A stretch of DNA of 64,000 bases from CBDCWT01 sp965223305 (GTDB lineage Bacteria > Planctomycetota > Planctomycetia > Pirellulales > Pirellulaceae). Location: the NCBI GenBank assembly GCA_965223305.1, contig CBDCWT010000079.1, positions 186,001-250,000 of the forward strand, in the 5' to 3' direction. This document shows positions 26,013-34,896 of the stretch, in pieces. Position 1 is the stretch's first letter. Every line of letters begins with the position of its first letter. The notes beneath the pieces were generated by a model. It was given only the letters and a program-made list of their open reading frames with translations, did not search any database and was not told the origin of the DNA. Both the position numbers and the translations under genes were made by a program.

Positions 26013-26990
26013 TCATCGATCGCCTGCCGTTCTTCTGTTTGGCGCGACAACAACATCGGTACCGGGCTCGAAGTACGGTGAGTTCCCTGTGTACTCGATC
26101 TTGGCCTGAGGTCGTTTCTTCTGGGCGACCCAATCGAAGAGGTATCGCACCATAGCAGGTTCTAGCTGGTCGCGGACATCTTGCCAGCTTCTCTGTCCCG
26201 GTAGGATCTCGAGGCATTGAACGAGGTGAACCCCGAAGGGGCTGGTCACGGGCTCGCTAACGCCATGTAGGGCCAATCCGTACGCAGCTGCGGTGAATAC
26301 TTCGGGCATCGGTTCGTGGCGCGAAATCACACCGATTTCACCTCCTGCCGTAGCCGTCGGAGCGTCGGAGTGTCGACGGGCAGCTTCGTCAAACGACAGC
26401 TCGCCAGCCTCAATTTGCGCCCGTAGTTGCCTGGCGCGTTCTTGCTTTTGTGCTAACTGCTGGCGGCGCGTTGGTTCGTCCGCATCTCGAGGGACAGCCA
26501 GCAAGATGTGTGCTACTCGGAGCTGCGTGCCATCGAAGTGGACGCGGCGCTGTTGAAAGAACTTCTCGAGGTTGTCGTCCGTGATATACCGCTGCAGGAA
26601 ACGCTCCCAGCTCAATTGCCAGCGAAGGGCACGTTGCAAGTCGTCGTGACTCATGTGGCGGCTGGCAAGATAGTCAGCTAGTGAGGTTTCGCGCTGGTCG
26701 AGCTGTTTGGTCAGCCGAGTGATGGCGAGATCGATTTCCGCCTGCGATGCAGACTGATCCCGACCGGACAACCACTGAAGCACCAATTCGCGCGCTACCA
26801 ACTGGCGGAGTGTCTGAGCCTGCAGATAGGGGAGATCGGGCGAATCGGTCTGGCGATCGATTCGTGCGCGCGATAGCTCTAGCTTGATGTCGTGGACAGT
26901 GATCGGTGAACCGTTAACCGTTGCAGCAGCGCGGAGGGGTGTTCCGTCCGCAGCCGCAGTCGTTAAGGCAAGCGACAGCAGCACAATCAC
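26013..26990 (-). CDS. Exported PpiC/SurA-type peptidyl-prolyl isomerase
   Basis: The 325-residue product has a short N-terminal hydrophobic signal (MIVLLSLALTTAAADG) and a SurA-like helical N-domain starting ATVNGSPITVHDI. A parvulin domain lies at about 165-270: LRVAHILLAV, ELSFDEAARRHSDAPTATAGGEIGVISRHEPMP (with the conserved GG.G), and SPFGVHLVQ near the end. Parvulins catalyse proline cis-trans isomerisation and assist folding of secreted and outer-membrane proteins, which fits the many exported products nearby. Its start overlaps the stop of the upstream gene by four bases (ATGA), so the two form an operon. Catalytic detail beyond the family pattern cannot be judged by eye. Confidence 0.88.
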   Translation of the reverse strand: MIVLLSLALTTAAADGTPLRAAATVNGSPITVHDIKLELSRARIDRQTDSPDLPYLQAQTLRQLVARELVLQWLSGRDQSASQAEIDLAITRLTKQLDQRETSLADYLASRHMSHDDLQRALRWQLSWERFLQRYITDDNLEKFFQQRRVHFDGTQLRVAHILLAVPRDADEPTRRQQLAQKQERARQLRAQIEAGELSFDEAARRHSDAPTATAGGEIGVISRHEPMPEVFTAAAYGLALHGVSEPVTSPFGVHLVQCLEILPGQRSWQDVRDQLEPAMVRYLFDWVAQKKRPQAKIEYTGNSPYFEPGTDVVVAPNRRTAGDR

Positions 26991-28309
26991 GGCAGCTCGA
27001 TGTCCTTTACTTCGTAGTTCACTCGGAGGCGCAAGATCGATGCCGGCGTTCGATAGACGAATTTGTAGCCATCAGGCTTGTCTGGTAGGGAGAACAAGTA
27101 GGTAACAATGATCTCGGCTTCATCTTGACGGTCTGTGTTGAATGTCAGATTCTCGAACCTCGTTCCTTTGGGGTTGACCAAGAAGGCTTCGTTCTCGTAA
27201 ATCCAACCGAAGTGGGATTGCAGTGCTTCGCCGGCATCCTCGAAACGTACGCGGATGCGCAGTTCATAGAGGTCTTGGTTCTTTCTTAGCCGCTCGAACA
27301 CGACAGTCACTCCCGCCTTTTGTTGCTCGACGTCACGGGATTGAGCGAGATCCGTGAATTCGAACTCTTCCATTCCGCCCGGCACGACAGCGGTCAAGGT
27401 GCCCTTCAGTGAAGCGATCTTGCTCGCTTGGCGGCTGGGGAGCGACAGCGGCACGTTCATGTCAACGGCGGACATCCCGGTTTCTGCCCGTGCGTTGAGC
27501 ACGCGACGTTCGGTATTGACGTCGATCTCTTCGCCTCGGTCGTCGATCACTTTGATGTCTGCCAGCTGCTGCTGCATCGAGATCGGCCGAATTCTCGGTT
27601 CCCAGCTGACACCGAGGCTGAGGTTCATTCCATTGATACTCGGATTGCGCAAGTCACGCCGAGTGTCGATTCGCTGTGGTTCGAAGCGGAATCCGCCCTG
27701 GTAAGTCGCCTTGCCAAAGCGTGGCAGCTCGCCGTCGGCGCGAGCGCTGAGTACCAGCGCCCCGGCCTCACCCCCAAAGGCGTCAATATTCAGGTCTACC
27801 TGATCGAGGAGTCGATCGATCGCTTCCCAGTAGGGGATGTCTTGAAAGTCGACATCGACTGTGCCAGACCGGCGCTCGTACCCAACCACTCTATTGCCAC
27901 TCTGTTTCTCTAGAGCAGCCAAAGCGTCAGGCAGTGAAAACTCACCCTGCAAGCTGATCCGTGATGGTTCTCGTGCAGCTGCCGCAATCGCTTTCTCGAA
28001 GACGCCCTTCACGCGTCCGAGCCGCTCTTTCACTTCGGCCGGTGTGCGGGCCGTCACCATCGGGAAGAACTCCATGGCTGCAGGCCCTAGCTCGATGAGC
28101 GATTCCTCAGCTGCCTGCCGCGTTGCAAGCTGGTCAGCGTCGAGCAACGTCACCAAACGAGCGACTTCAGCTTTCAGATCCGCGACTGGCTCGTCGGATT
28201 GCGCGAGTAAGGTGTGACATCCCAAGAGAACAAACAGCATCGGGAAGCGCAGCGAAATACTCGGCCCTGCCGCCGACGGTCGCCCAACACACACGTCATT
28301 GCATGGCAT
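26987..28309 (-). CDS. Exported HEAT-like planctomycete protein of unknown function
   Basis: The 440-residue product has a signal peptide or lipoprotein-type leader (PMLFVLLGCHTLLAQS; LLGC could be a lipobox). An N-terminal helical segment (VARLVTLLDADQLATRQAAEESLIELG) closely resembles the start of the TPR protein at 51861 and looks HEAT-like. Then an STN-like stretch (SLPDALAALEKQSGNRVVGYE and DIPYWEAIDRLLDQVDLNI) and a beta-rich C-terminal half with TFNTDRQDEAEIIVTYLF. This is a common planctomycete architecture with no known function. The downstream isomerase gene overlaps by four bases and may help fold exported partners. ATG 28240 is an alternative start. Confidence 0.75.
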   Translation of the reverse strand: MPCNDVCVGRPSAAGPSISLRFPMLFVLLGCHTLLAQSDEPVADLKAEVARLVTLLDADQLATRQAAEESLIELGPAAMEFFPMVTARTPAEVKERLGRVKGVFEKAIAAAAREPSRISLQGEFSLPDALAALEKQSGNRVVGYERRSGTVDVDFQDIPYWEAIDRLLDQVDLNIDAFGGEAGALVLSARADGELPRFGKATYQGGFRFEPQRIDTRRDLRNPSINGMNLSLGVSWEPRIRPISMQQQLADIKVIDDRGEEIDVNTERRVLNARAETGMSAVDMNVPLSLPSRQASKIASLKGTLTAVVPGGMEEFEFTDLAQSRDVEQQKAGVTVVFERLRKNQDLYELRIRVRFEDAGEALQSHFGWIYENEAFLVNPKGTRFENLTFNTDRQDEAEIIVTYLFSLPDKPDGYKFVYRTPASILRLRVNYEVKDIELP

Positions 28310-28491
28310 GGTTTTTCTCCCACATCTTGTCTTACAGCTTCTTCATCCTAGAACAGCCGGCCAGGTACGTCACTATCCCATCTGGCTGGAGAGCTCTCAT
28401 TGACCGCCGAAACTTTACAAACGAATCTGAGGTGGTCATGATATGGCCACGGAAGCGATGAAAAGCCTGTGACTTTCCAGTGGAGCGTCCA

Positions 28492-29853
28492 ATGCAAACA
28501 CCGACGAACGACCGAGGATTCGGACGCCGTGACTGGCTGAGAGCGATGGCTGTGTTGGGCGGGGGTTCCGCTTTGCTGGCCGACAGCCGGCAGGCGACTG
28601 CGGTTCCGATTGCGGAAACGCGTGGCGAGCCGCCGCTGAAGATCACCGACGTTCAGACGATCCTGACCGCGCCGGCCGGCATTCGGCTCGTTGTTGTCAA
28701 GATAACGACTAGCGAGCCCGGGCTTTACGGTCTTGGCTGTGCGACCTTCACACAACGCGCGCGGCCTGTCCAAACCGCGGTCGACCAGTATCTCAGACCG
28801 TTTCTGATTGGCAAGGATCCAACGCGGATCGAAGATGTCTACCAATCTTCTTTCGTCAGTTCTTACTGGCGGAACGGACCGGTGCTCAACAACGCTCTGA
28901 GCGGTGTGGACATGGCGCTCTGGGATATACTCGGCAAACGAGCCAAGCTGCCGCTGTATGAGCTATTTGGTGGAAAGTGCCGGGAGGCGGTGGACACTTA
29001 CCGGCACGCTTCTGGCGAGACCTTCGAGCAGGTGACGCAACGCGTACAGGAGTTCGTTGAAGAAGGATATCGGCACGTTCGCATTCAAGCACGTGTGCCG
29101 GGGTTGGCGACCTATGGAGCTCGCTCCCGCAGCAGCCAGCAAGTACAGGAGAACCGCCGCGTCGACGTTTGGGAACCGAAGCCCTACGTCCGCATGGTAC
29201 CACGGCTGTTCGAGCATGTGCGAGACAAACTCGGTGACGATGTCGAGCTGTTGCATGATGTCCACGAGCGCGTGCCTCCAATCCTGGCGATTCAGCTGTG
29301 CAAAGATCTGGAGCCTTACCGGCCCTTCTTTTTGGAGGATCCATTTAGCCCTGAGGATGTCGGGTATTTCACTCACCTGCGCCAGCAGACGAGTACACCT
29401 ATCGCCATGGGCGAGCTGTTTAACAACCCGAATGAGTGGGTCAATCTGATTAGTAACCGGCTGATCGACTTCATCCGCGTCCATCTTTCGCAGGTCGGTG
29501 GTTTGTCGGTAGCTCGCAAAATGGCTGCCCTCTGTGAGTTCTTTGCAGTCCGCACGGCGTGGCACGGACCTGGAGATGTTTCACCCGTCGGCCACGCGGC
29601 TAACGTCCATCTGGATCTGGCAACGTCCAACTTCGGCATCCAAGAGGCACGGGCCTTCACGCAAGCCGAGAGAGACGTGTTTCCAGGGTGTCCGGAGCTC
29701 AGAGATGGATACTACTGGGTCAGTGAGCGGCACGGGCTGGGGATCGAGCTGGACGAGAAACTGGCGGCGCGGTTCCCGATCAAAGACGATCCGCCCTTCG
29801 ATTTAAAGTGGGGGCAACTCCGCCACCGTGATGGCACTTCGACAAAACCGTGA
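28492..29853 (+). CDS. ManD-family enolase-superfamily dehydratase with Tat signal
   Basis: I chose ATG 28492, which has GGAG 7 bases upstream, over GTG 28480. The 453-residue product starts with a twin-arginine signal (GRRDWLRAMAVLGGGSALL). The body matches D-mannonate dehydratase (ManD) and related sugar-acid dehydratases: YRHASGETFEQ, HVRIQARVPG, LLHDVHERVPP (metal-ligand Asp and catalytic-loop His), FFLEDPFSPED (metal-ligand Glu), IAMGELFNNP (third ligand), TAWHGPGDVSPVGHAANVHLD (catalytic His), FGIQEARAF and GLGIELDEKLAARFP. Known ManD enzymes are cytoplasmic, so export is unusual. The substrate could be D-mannonate, D-gluconate or another acid sugar; the family is promiscuous. An RmlB-like gene follows 32 bases later. 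Confidence 0.85.
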   Translation: MQTPTNDRGFGRRDWLRAMAVLGGGSALLADSRQATAVPIAETRGEPPLKITDVQTILTAPAGIRLVVVKITTSEPGLYGLGCATFTQRARPVQTAVDQYLRPFLIGKDPTRIEDVYQSSFVSSYWRNGPVLNNALSGVDMALWDILGKRAKLPLYELFGGKCREAVDTYRHASGETFEQVTQRVQEFVEEGYRHVRIQARVPGLATYGARSRSSQQVQENRRVDVWEPKPYVRMVPRLFEHVRDKLGDDVELLHDVHERVPPILAIQLCKDLEPYRPFFLEDPFSPEDVGYFTHLRQQTSTPIAMGELFNNPNEWVNLISNRLIDFIRVHLSQVGGLSVARKMAALCEFFAVRTAWHGPGDVSPVGHAANVHLDLATSNFGIQEARAFTQAERDVFPGCPELRDGYYWVSERHGLGIELDEKLAARFPIKDDPPFDLKWGQLRHRDGTSTKP

Positions 29854-29885
29854 TGCGCCGCTGAAACCACTCCCAGGCTCGCCCG

Positions 29886-30887
29886 ATGGCTGCGTCCCGC
29901 AAGATTGTCGTGTTAGGAGCCAACTCGTTCTCGGGGCAGGACTTCGTCGACCTGTTGTTGGCGGACGCAGATTACGAAGTGCTGGGGATCAGCCGATCCC
30001 CCCAAAGGTCCGAGTTGTTCCTTCGCTATCGGTTGCGGCGCGACCTGTCTCGGTACCGGTACGTTCAACTTGACATGAACGATCAGCTCCCCGAGCTGCT
30101 CGAGCTGCTCGACGCGGAGCAACCCGCTTTGATCGTCAATTTTGCCGCTCAAAGCGAGGTTGCGCCGAGCTGGATCTATCCGGAGCAGTGGTTCACGACG
30201 AACTGTGTGGCACTGGCGCGACTCGTCAATCATCTCAAGGAGCGACGTTACCTGGAGCGGTACCTCCACATTTCCTCACCGGAGGTCTACGGGACGTGTG
30301 TTGGAACGGTCGACGAGTCTGCTCCCTTAAATCCGAGCACACCCTACGCCGCATCGAAGGCAGCAGCGGATCTGCTGCTGGAGACATATCGTCGCCAATT
30401 CGGCTTTCCCGTAGTCACCGTGCGGGCGACCAACGTTTACGGCGCCCGCCAGCAGCTGTTCAAGATCATTCCCAGATCGGTGATCTACTTGAAGCTGGGC
30501 CGGCGGATTCCGCTTCACGGGGGAGGGGTGGCGGTTAAATCGTATATCCACATCCGGGACGTATCTTGCGGCGAACTCGCCGTGCTGCGACAGGGAGACT
30601 TGGGCCAGATCTATCATCTCTCTCCCGGCCAGGGCATTGCCGTCCGCGATGTTGTTGCGGGGATCTGTGAGCAACTGGACCGTTCCTTTGAGGAGTCGGT
30701 CGATCTGGTGGGTGAACGGCCGGGTCAGGATGCTGCCTACGTGATCGACTCATCGAAGGCTCGAGAGCAGTTAGCTTGGCGTCCCGAGATCGCTTTTGAA
30801 GAGGGAATCTCCGAGGTCATCGAGTGGGTCGTTCGCTACTGGGAGCAAATTCAGGCAGCGCCGCTGGAGTATCAGCATCAACGCTAG
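29886..30887 (+). CDS. NAD-dependent sugar-nucleotide epimerase/dehydratase (RmlB/GMD-like)
   Basis: The 333-residue protein is an extended short-chain dehydrogenase: Rossmann motif VLGANSFSGQDF (about 9-20, GxxxxxG variant), NFAAQSEV near 87, SSPEVYG with the catalytic YAASKAAADLL (YxxxK near 146-150), and RATNVYGARQ. This pattern fits NDP-hexose 4,6-dehydratases such as dTDP-glucose or GDP-mannose 4,6-dehydratase, feeding deoxysugar synthesis for surface glycans. The start is the only reasonable ATG. It follows the ManD-like gene closely, so co-transcription is likely, though the two enzymes act on different classes of sugar. Specific nucleotide and sugar cannot be read from the sequence. 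Confidence 0.85.
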   Translation: MAASRKIVVLGANSFSGQDFVDLLLADADYEVLGISRSPQRSELFLRYRLRRDLSRYRYVQLDMNDQLPELLELLDAEQPALIVNFAAQSEVAPSWIYPEQWFTTNCVALARLVNHLKERRYLERYLHISSPEVYGTCVGTVDESAPLNPSTPYAASKAAADLLLETYRRQFGFPVVTVRATNVYGARQQLFKIIPRSVIYLKLGRRIPLHGGGVAVKSYIHIRDVSCGELAVLRQGDLGQIYHLSPGQGIAVRDVVAGICEQLDRSFEESVDLVGERPGQDAAYVIDSSKAREQLAWRPEIAFEEGISEVIEWVVRYWEQIQAAPLEYQHQR

Positions 30888-30937
30888 CTCGGATTTTGCG
30901 CGAGTGTGGCGTGGAGGTTTTGGTTTTGGGGTAGGGA

Positions 30938-31026
<89 letters not shown>

Positions 31027-31274
31027 ACGTCTGAGGAACCGTCAACGTTCGGGAGGGCGAGGCTGGGGTGACGAAAACTTTGGACCACAACAGGCAGTGT
31101 CAAAAAGCAATTGCTATCGCAACATTTGGTGGGAGCAATGCATGCTAGTTGTCAAAAAACCAATGCAATTCGAGGCAAACTCCTATGCTGCGCCCGATAG
31201 CATCGAAGATGTTGGGACAAGTTCGCTCGGCGACTACCACATGTTGTGAAGAACGTTTCACCATCCCAGGGCGA

Positions 31275-31289
31275 GGCTCCTGCCGAGCC
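31275..31289. repeat. Short hairpin repeat (type B), copy 2
   Basis: GGCTCCTGCCGAGCC preceded by CAGGGCGA and followed by GTTTGG; same core and similar flanks as copy 1. Confidence 0.65.
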
Positions 31290-31334
31290 GTTTGGTCACG
31301 TGTCGTTTTCGTATTTACTCTGCTTGTGGCGGAC

Positions 31335-31357
31335 GGCACGCGGAGTGTGCCTGCTAC
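31335..31357. repeat. Short hairpin repeat (type A), copy 5 (inverted)
   Basis: GGCACGCGGAGTGTGCC at 31335-31351, preceded by GCGGAC and followed by TGCTAC. One stem pair is G:T, so the hairpin is still possible. Confidence 0.75.
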
Positions 31358-31380
31358 ATTAATCGGCCTACGTTTTCGGG

Positions 31381-31463
31381 AGAGGGGGGGGCGGGGGGGG
31401 CACTCGCCGGACGCTACGCGTCGGTTCGCTGGGAAACCGTGGGCTAACGCCCAGCGGCTGATG
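31381..31463 (+). repeat. Dispersed intergenic repeat (type C), copy 2 (partial, with G-run)
   Basis: Starts with a near-continuous G-run (31384-31400, one C), then CGGACGCTACGCGTCGGTTC, then GAAACCGTGGGCTAACGCCC and AGCGGCTGAT. The usual GC hairpin at the left end appears replaced by the G-run. Confidence 0.7.
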
Positions 31464-31497
31464 TTATATCAGGGTCGCGGGTCATCCTGCGGAGCGC

Positions 31498-31562
31498 AAA
31501 AAAAAGGCTCCCGGAATCCACGGGTCCCAGGGGGGCAGAGGACACGTATCTTTTCCGGGAGC
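31498..31562 (-). terminator. Rho-independent terminator-like hairpin (reverse strand)
   Basis: On the reverse strand a perfect 10-bp stem (GCTCCCGGAA at 31553-31562, complement at 31507-31516) with a 36-base loop is followed by C and eight U residues (A-run at 31498-31505 on the + strand). It could end transcripts coming from the GGDEF gene about 450 bases upstream, or an unannotated RNA. The loop is long for a simple terminator. Confidence 0.5.
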
Positions 31563-31626
31563 GATTGGTCGGCTAGGCACCGCGCATCCTGCTTGGCGCC
31601 GATCCGTTAGTTACCACGTTCGATTC

Positions 31627-31665
31627 CGAAGCATTCGTCGGCCTCCTTGCCGACTCGATGCTTCG
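31627..31665. other. Strong two-part hairpin, possible structured RNA
   Basis: CGAAGCAT (31627-31634) pairs with ATGCTTCG (31658-31665), and GTCGGC (31637-31642) pairs with GCCGAC (31649-31654), with small bulges and a CTCCTT loop. The loop sequence resembles an anti-Shine-Dalgarno. No repeat of this structure was seen elsewhere in the window. Confidence 0.4.
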
Positions 31666-32008
31666 TGGTCCGCAGAGCGGTTTTGACGCGCTCCAGATGC
31701 AGACGCAACCACGTGGCCTCTTCGTTTTGTGCGGGTCGCAGTCACGCCAAGAGGGCCGTTTGAACTTAGCTTCCGTGCCTGCTGCGTTGCCCGTTTGTCA
31801 TCAACGAGGCGGGAGAATATGCCAATCAGCCGGAACGGTCAAGGGCGGTTTTTTGCCCGGAAATCGGCGGTGAAACGGCGCCCGATTCGATGGTCTCACG
31901 TTGAGCATCACCCGGGCGCATCTGGCGAAGTTGTGTCGCTGGTGGATGGTTCCCGCCGCTTGCGGCATGGAAGAAAACCGCGGCTGAGTGTTTGGCTACC
32001 GCAGCAAC

Positions 32009-33520
32009 CTATTGCGTCGCCTCGCTAGCACCGGTCTGCGCGGTTTCCATTTCCGTTTTTTCGTCAGCGCAGACTTTGTTCCCGTCTCGCAGGCTTGCCT
32101 CCGCAAGCGCTTTCTCGGCGCGTAACAACAGGCCCGCCCGTTGGTCGCCCTTGCGGAGATCGGTGACGCCGAGGCTGATTGTGAACTTGACCTTGTCACC
32201 TGACAGGTCCAGTTCACAACGTTCGACCGCCCGCCGCATCCGCTCCGCGACCCGTACCGAGTTAGCAATGGTTGCGGTCGGCAGGAGTAGAGCAAATGTG
32301 TCTTCGCTGTAGAGGGCGATATGATCCATGTCTCGGATCGTGGCTTTAACGAACTGAGATGCTGCCCTGCGGATGACCCGAGCGGTGTCTTCCCCTTTCT
32401 CTTCAGCGATGGCGTTATATCCGTCGACTCGCATCAACACCACGGACGCTGTCGCTCCGCCTCGGCGCCATTCACCGATGCGCCGATCGACGTCCCTACA
32501 GAACTCGGCATGCGTCGAGATGCCCTCGATCAAGTCCATCGGTTTGGGTGTCTCGGCCGGATCAGGGGACTCTGTTTCTTCGCTTTGCTGGGCCGGCATC
32601 TCCACTCGTCCGGGATCGACGGGGTGGCTTTGCCAGCCATCGTGCCAATGCGAACAGTTGCGGCCCGCGTTCTTGCTGGCGTAGAGGGCTTGATCCGCTC
32701 GCTTGACAAACTCCGCTGCTGACTCGGCGGCTTGCAGCTCGGATAGTCCGGCGCTAGCCGTCACTGCCAGATCCATCCCTTCGAAGCGGACGACTTCCCG
32801 ACTGACAGCATCCCGAGCCCGCTCCGCACACAACTTGGCAGCTTCGATATCGGAATCTGGGAAGATCGCAGCAAACTCCTCACCGCCGTACCGGCATACG
32901 ATCTCCTTATCGGCGAGGTTGGTCCGGATGATCCGTGCTACCGTTTTCAGCACCTCGTCCCCAGCTTGGTGTCCATAGGTGTCGTTGAACTTCTTGAAGA
33001 AGTCGACGTCCACCATCATGACGCTCAACGGCCTGCCCGTCTGTTGCGAGTTGTTAACGGCTTCCTGTAGTTCGTCGTCGAAGCCTCTCCGGTTGAAGAG
33101 ATTCGTCAGTGCGTCGGTGCGTGCTTCCTGGACATGAGACTGGATTTCATCAGCCTGCGCTTGAAGCCGGCCTTCGGCTACTTGCAGCTGCTCGCTCATG
33201 TGTTCGTTCATCGTGATCAGCTTATCGACGATCGCGACAACCCCATCTTGATCGACGTCACTCGAGCTCAATTCGTCATTAATCTGTTGAATTTGGACGT
33301 TGTGTTGCCCGACGTCTGCGGCGACCGCTGCTGTCAACTGATGCAGGCGCGCCATCAGCCCCTCCACCTTCGACAGGCTTGGGGTTTCCGTCTCGGAGGG
33401 TGGATCGGTATCCTGGCTGCCGCCAGTTTCCTGTCCGGTGCCCCGGATCCACCATCCTACGGCGGCGCCCAGAATGGTGCCGACGCCTACGAACAACAGA
33501 TTCAATATCAACCCCGACAT
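32009..33520 (-). CDS. Membrane diguanylate cyclase with a second, degenerate GGDEF domain
   Basis: I chose the ATG at 33520 because it begins directly with a membrane segment (GLILNLLFVGVGTILGAAVGWWI); the longer frame adds 33 unlikely residues. The 503-residue product then has a helical linker (about 50-160) and a GGDEF domain with CRYGGEEF near residue 212 and DALTNLFNRRGF before it, so c-di-GMP synthesis from GTP is likely. The product-inhibition site (RxxD before GGEEF) is absent (ADKE instead). A second GGDEF-like domain (about 335-490) has YSEDTF in place of GGEEF and is probably catalytically dead, perhaps regulatory. Monocistronic and divergent from the VCBS gene. Confidence 0.88.
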   Translation of the reverse strand: MSGLILNLLFVGVGTILGAAVGWWIRGTGQETGGSQDTDPPSETETPSLSKVEGLMARLHQLTAAVAADVGQHNVQIQQINDELSSSDVDQDGVVAIVDKLITMNEHMSEQLQVAEGRLQAQADEIQSHVQEARTDALTNLFNRRGFDDELQEAVNNSQQTGRPLSVMMVDVDFFKKFNDTYGHQAGDEVLKTVARIIRTNLADKEIVCRYGGEEFAAIFPDSDIEAAKLCAERARDAVSREVVRFEGMDLAVTASAGLSELQAAESAAEFVKRADQALYASKNAGRNCSHWHDGWQSHPVDPGRVEMPAQQSEETESPDPAETPKPMDLIEGISTHAEFCRDVDRRIGEWRRGGATASVVLMRVDGYNAIAEEKGEDTARVIRRAASQFVKATIRDMDHIALYSEDTFALLLPTATIANSVRVAERMRRAVERCELDLSGDKVKFTISLGVTDLRKGDQRAGLLLRAEKALAEASLRDGNKVCADEKTEMETAQTGASEATQ

Positions 33521-33720
33521 CGCAGTCGTACTCCGAGCTTGGGTCCGATTAGTTCCAGGGACTAGGGCCGCGATAATTGATACAGACCGGAACCGCGAGC
33601 GGATACAGCGAGGTTCCATTTAGTAGTTAAATAGGTCACACTGAACGTAAGTCAAAGCTCGGCCGGCTCCCCAATCGCTTGCGCTAACGATGACGACTGT
33701 GGTTCAACAACGGTGACGAA

Positions 33721-34896
33721 ATGCCAAACCTGCAGACTTGTGGCTACTTGTTGCTATCCGTGCTAACGATCGGCTCGACTGCGGGAGCCGAGACGTGGAC
33801 CCGCCACGTCATCTACGAAGGCGGGCGCTGCGATACTGCGGTGGCAGCCGATTTTACAGGCGACGGCCTGATCGACGTCGTCTGCAACAGCGAAAAGAAG
33901 ACACGGCTGCTCGTGGCACCTGACTGGTTGGAGGTGGTGATTGAGGGTGAGCGGAATCTGCGGTTTATTCACGGCGAGAGGATGGACGTCGACGGTGACG
34001 GTGATCCTGATTTTATTGGGGCGCAGTACACGCCCGGATTCGTCGGCTGGCTCGAGACACCTGCACGCCCGCTAAAAGACCGCTGGCCGCTGCACCCAAT
34101 TGACCAGCAAGTCAACGGAATCCACGGGCTATTAGTGGGCGACGTCGACGGAAATGGAGAGTCCGATCTGCTGGCCAACAGCGCCCAGCCCGCCGGCCCC
34201 TTTGCAGATTCGCTGGTCTGGTACTCCCGCAGCCGGTCAGCCCAGCAGGCACCAACATGGCATCGGCATGTGTTCGCCGACGGAGATGCGCCGGGACTAA
34301 GCCATTACCTCGGCCTCGGGGATGTCAACGGTGATGGTCGACCAGACGCGGCCAGTGGTGCGAAGGGCGGTCCCACCGACAGCAGCGGAAAAGGCAACTG
34401 GTTTGCTTGGTGGGAGGCGCCTGCGGATCCTACACAGGTCTGGAAAAAACATTTCATTTCTGCATATCAGGCCGGGGCCACGAACATCCATCCTGCCGAC
34501 GTCAACGGTGATGGGAAAACGGACTTCGTTGCCTCCCGCGGACATGGAACAGGCGTGGTCTGGTTCGAGGCTCCTGATTGGACCGAGCATGCCATCCACG
34601 CGACGCTGGCTGGACCACACTGTTTGGTTGTCGCCGACATCGATCAAGATGGAGACGTCGATGCCGCTACTTGTGCAAAAGACGATAGAGTCGTGGCGTG
34701 GTTTGAGAACGATGGACACGGCCACTTTGAGTCACATGTGATTGGGTTGGACCAAGCCGCTTATGATATCCGCGCGATAGACATGGAGGGGGACGGGGAT
34801 CTCGACCTGCTGATCGCGGGCCAGCTGAGCGAAAACGTGGTTTGGTATGAAAACCCTCGCGGCAGCCATAGCAAGGCGAGCAGCGACGACGATTGA
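33721..34896 (+). CDS. Exported VCBS/FG-GAP repeat protein
   Basis: The 391-residue product has a signal peptide (CGYLLLSVLTIGSTAGA) and then six or seven FG-GAP/VCBS-type calcium-loop repeats: DFTGDGLIDVV, DVDGDGDPDFIG, DVDGNGESDLLA, DVNGDGRPDAAS, DVNGDGKTDFVA, DIDQDGDVDAAT, DMEGDGDLDLLI, with linking FEAPDW/WYENP strands. This predicts a beta-propeller of integrin-alpha type. Its stop codon overlaps the possible TTG start of the ABC-transporter gene, so it is translationally coupled to sugar uptake. It may bind a polysaccharide at the cell surface and pass products to the transporter; that is inference. Confidence 0.85.
   Translation: MPNLQTCGYLLLSVLTIGSTAGAETWTRHVIYEGGRCDTAVAADFTGDGLIDVVCNSEKKTRLLVAPDWLEVVIEGERNLRFIHGERMDVDGDGDPDFIGAQYTPGFVGWLETPARPLKDRWPLHPIDQQVNGIHGLLVGDVDGNGESDLLANSAQPAGPFADSLVWYSRSRSAQQAPTWHRHVFADGDAPGLSHYLGLGDVNGDGRPDAASGAKGGPTDSSGKGNWFAWWEAPADPTQVWKKHFISAYQAGATNIHPADVNGDGKTDFVASRGHGTGVVWFEAPDWTEHAIHATLAGPHCLVVADIDQDGDVDAATCAKDDRVVAWFENDGHGHFESHVIGLDQAAYDIRAIDMEGDGDLDLLIAGQLSENVVWYENPRGSHSKASSDDD

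Noticed and set aside
31819..32028. 69-codon basic forward frame
   Set aside because: It overlaps the GGDEF 3' end, has no clear ribosome-binding site and no recognisable domain.
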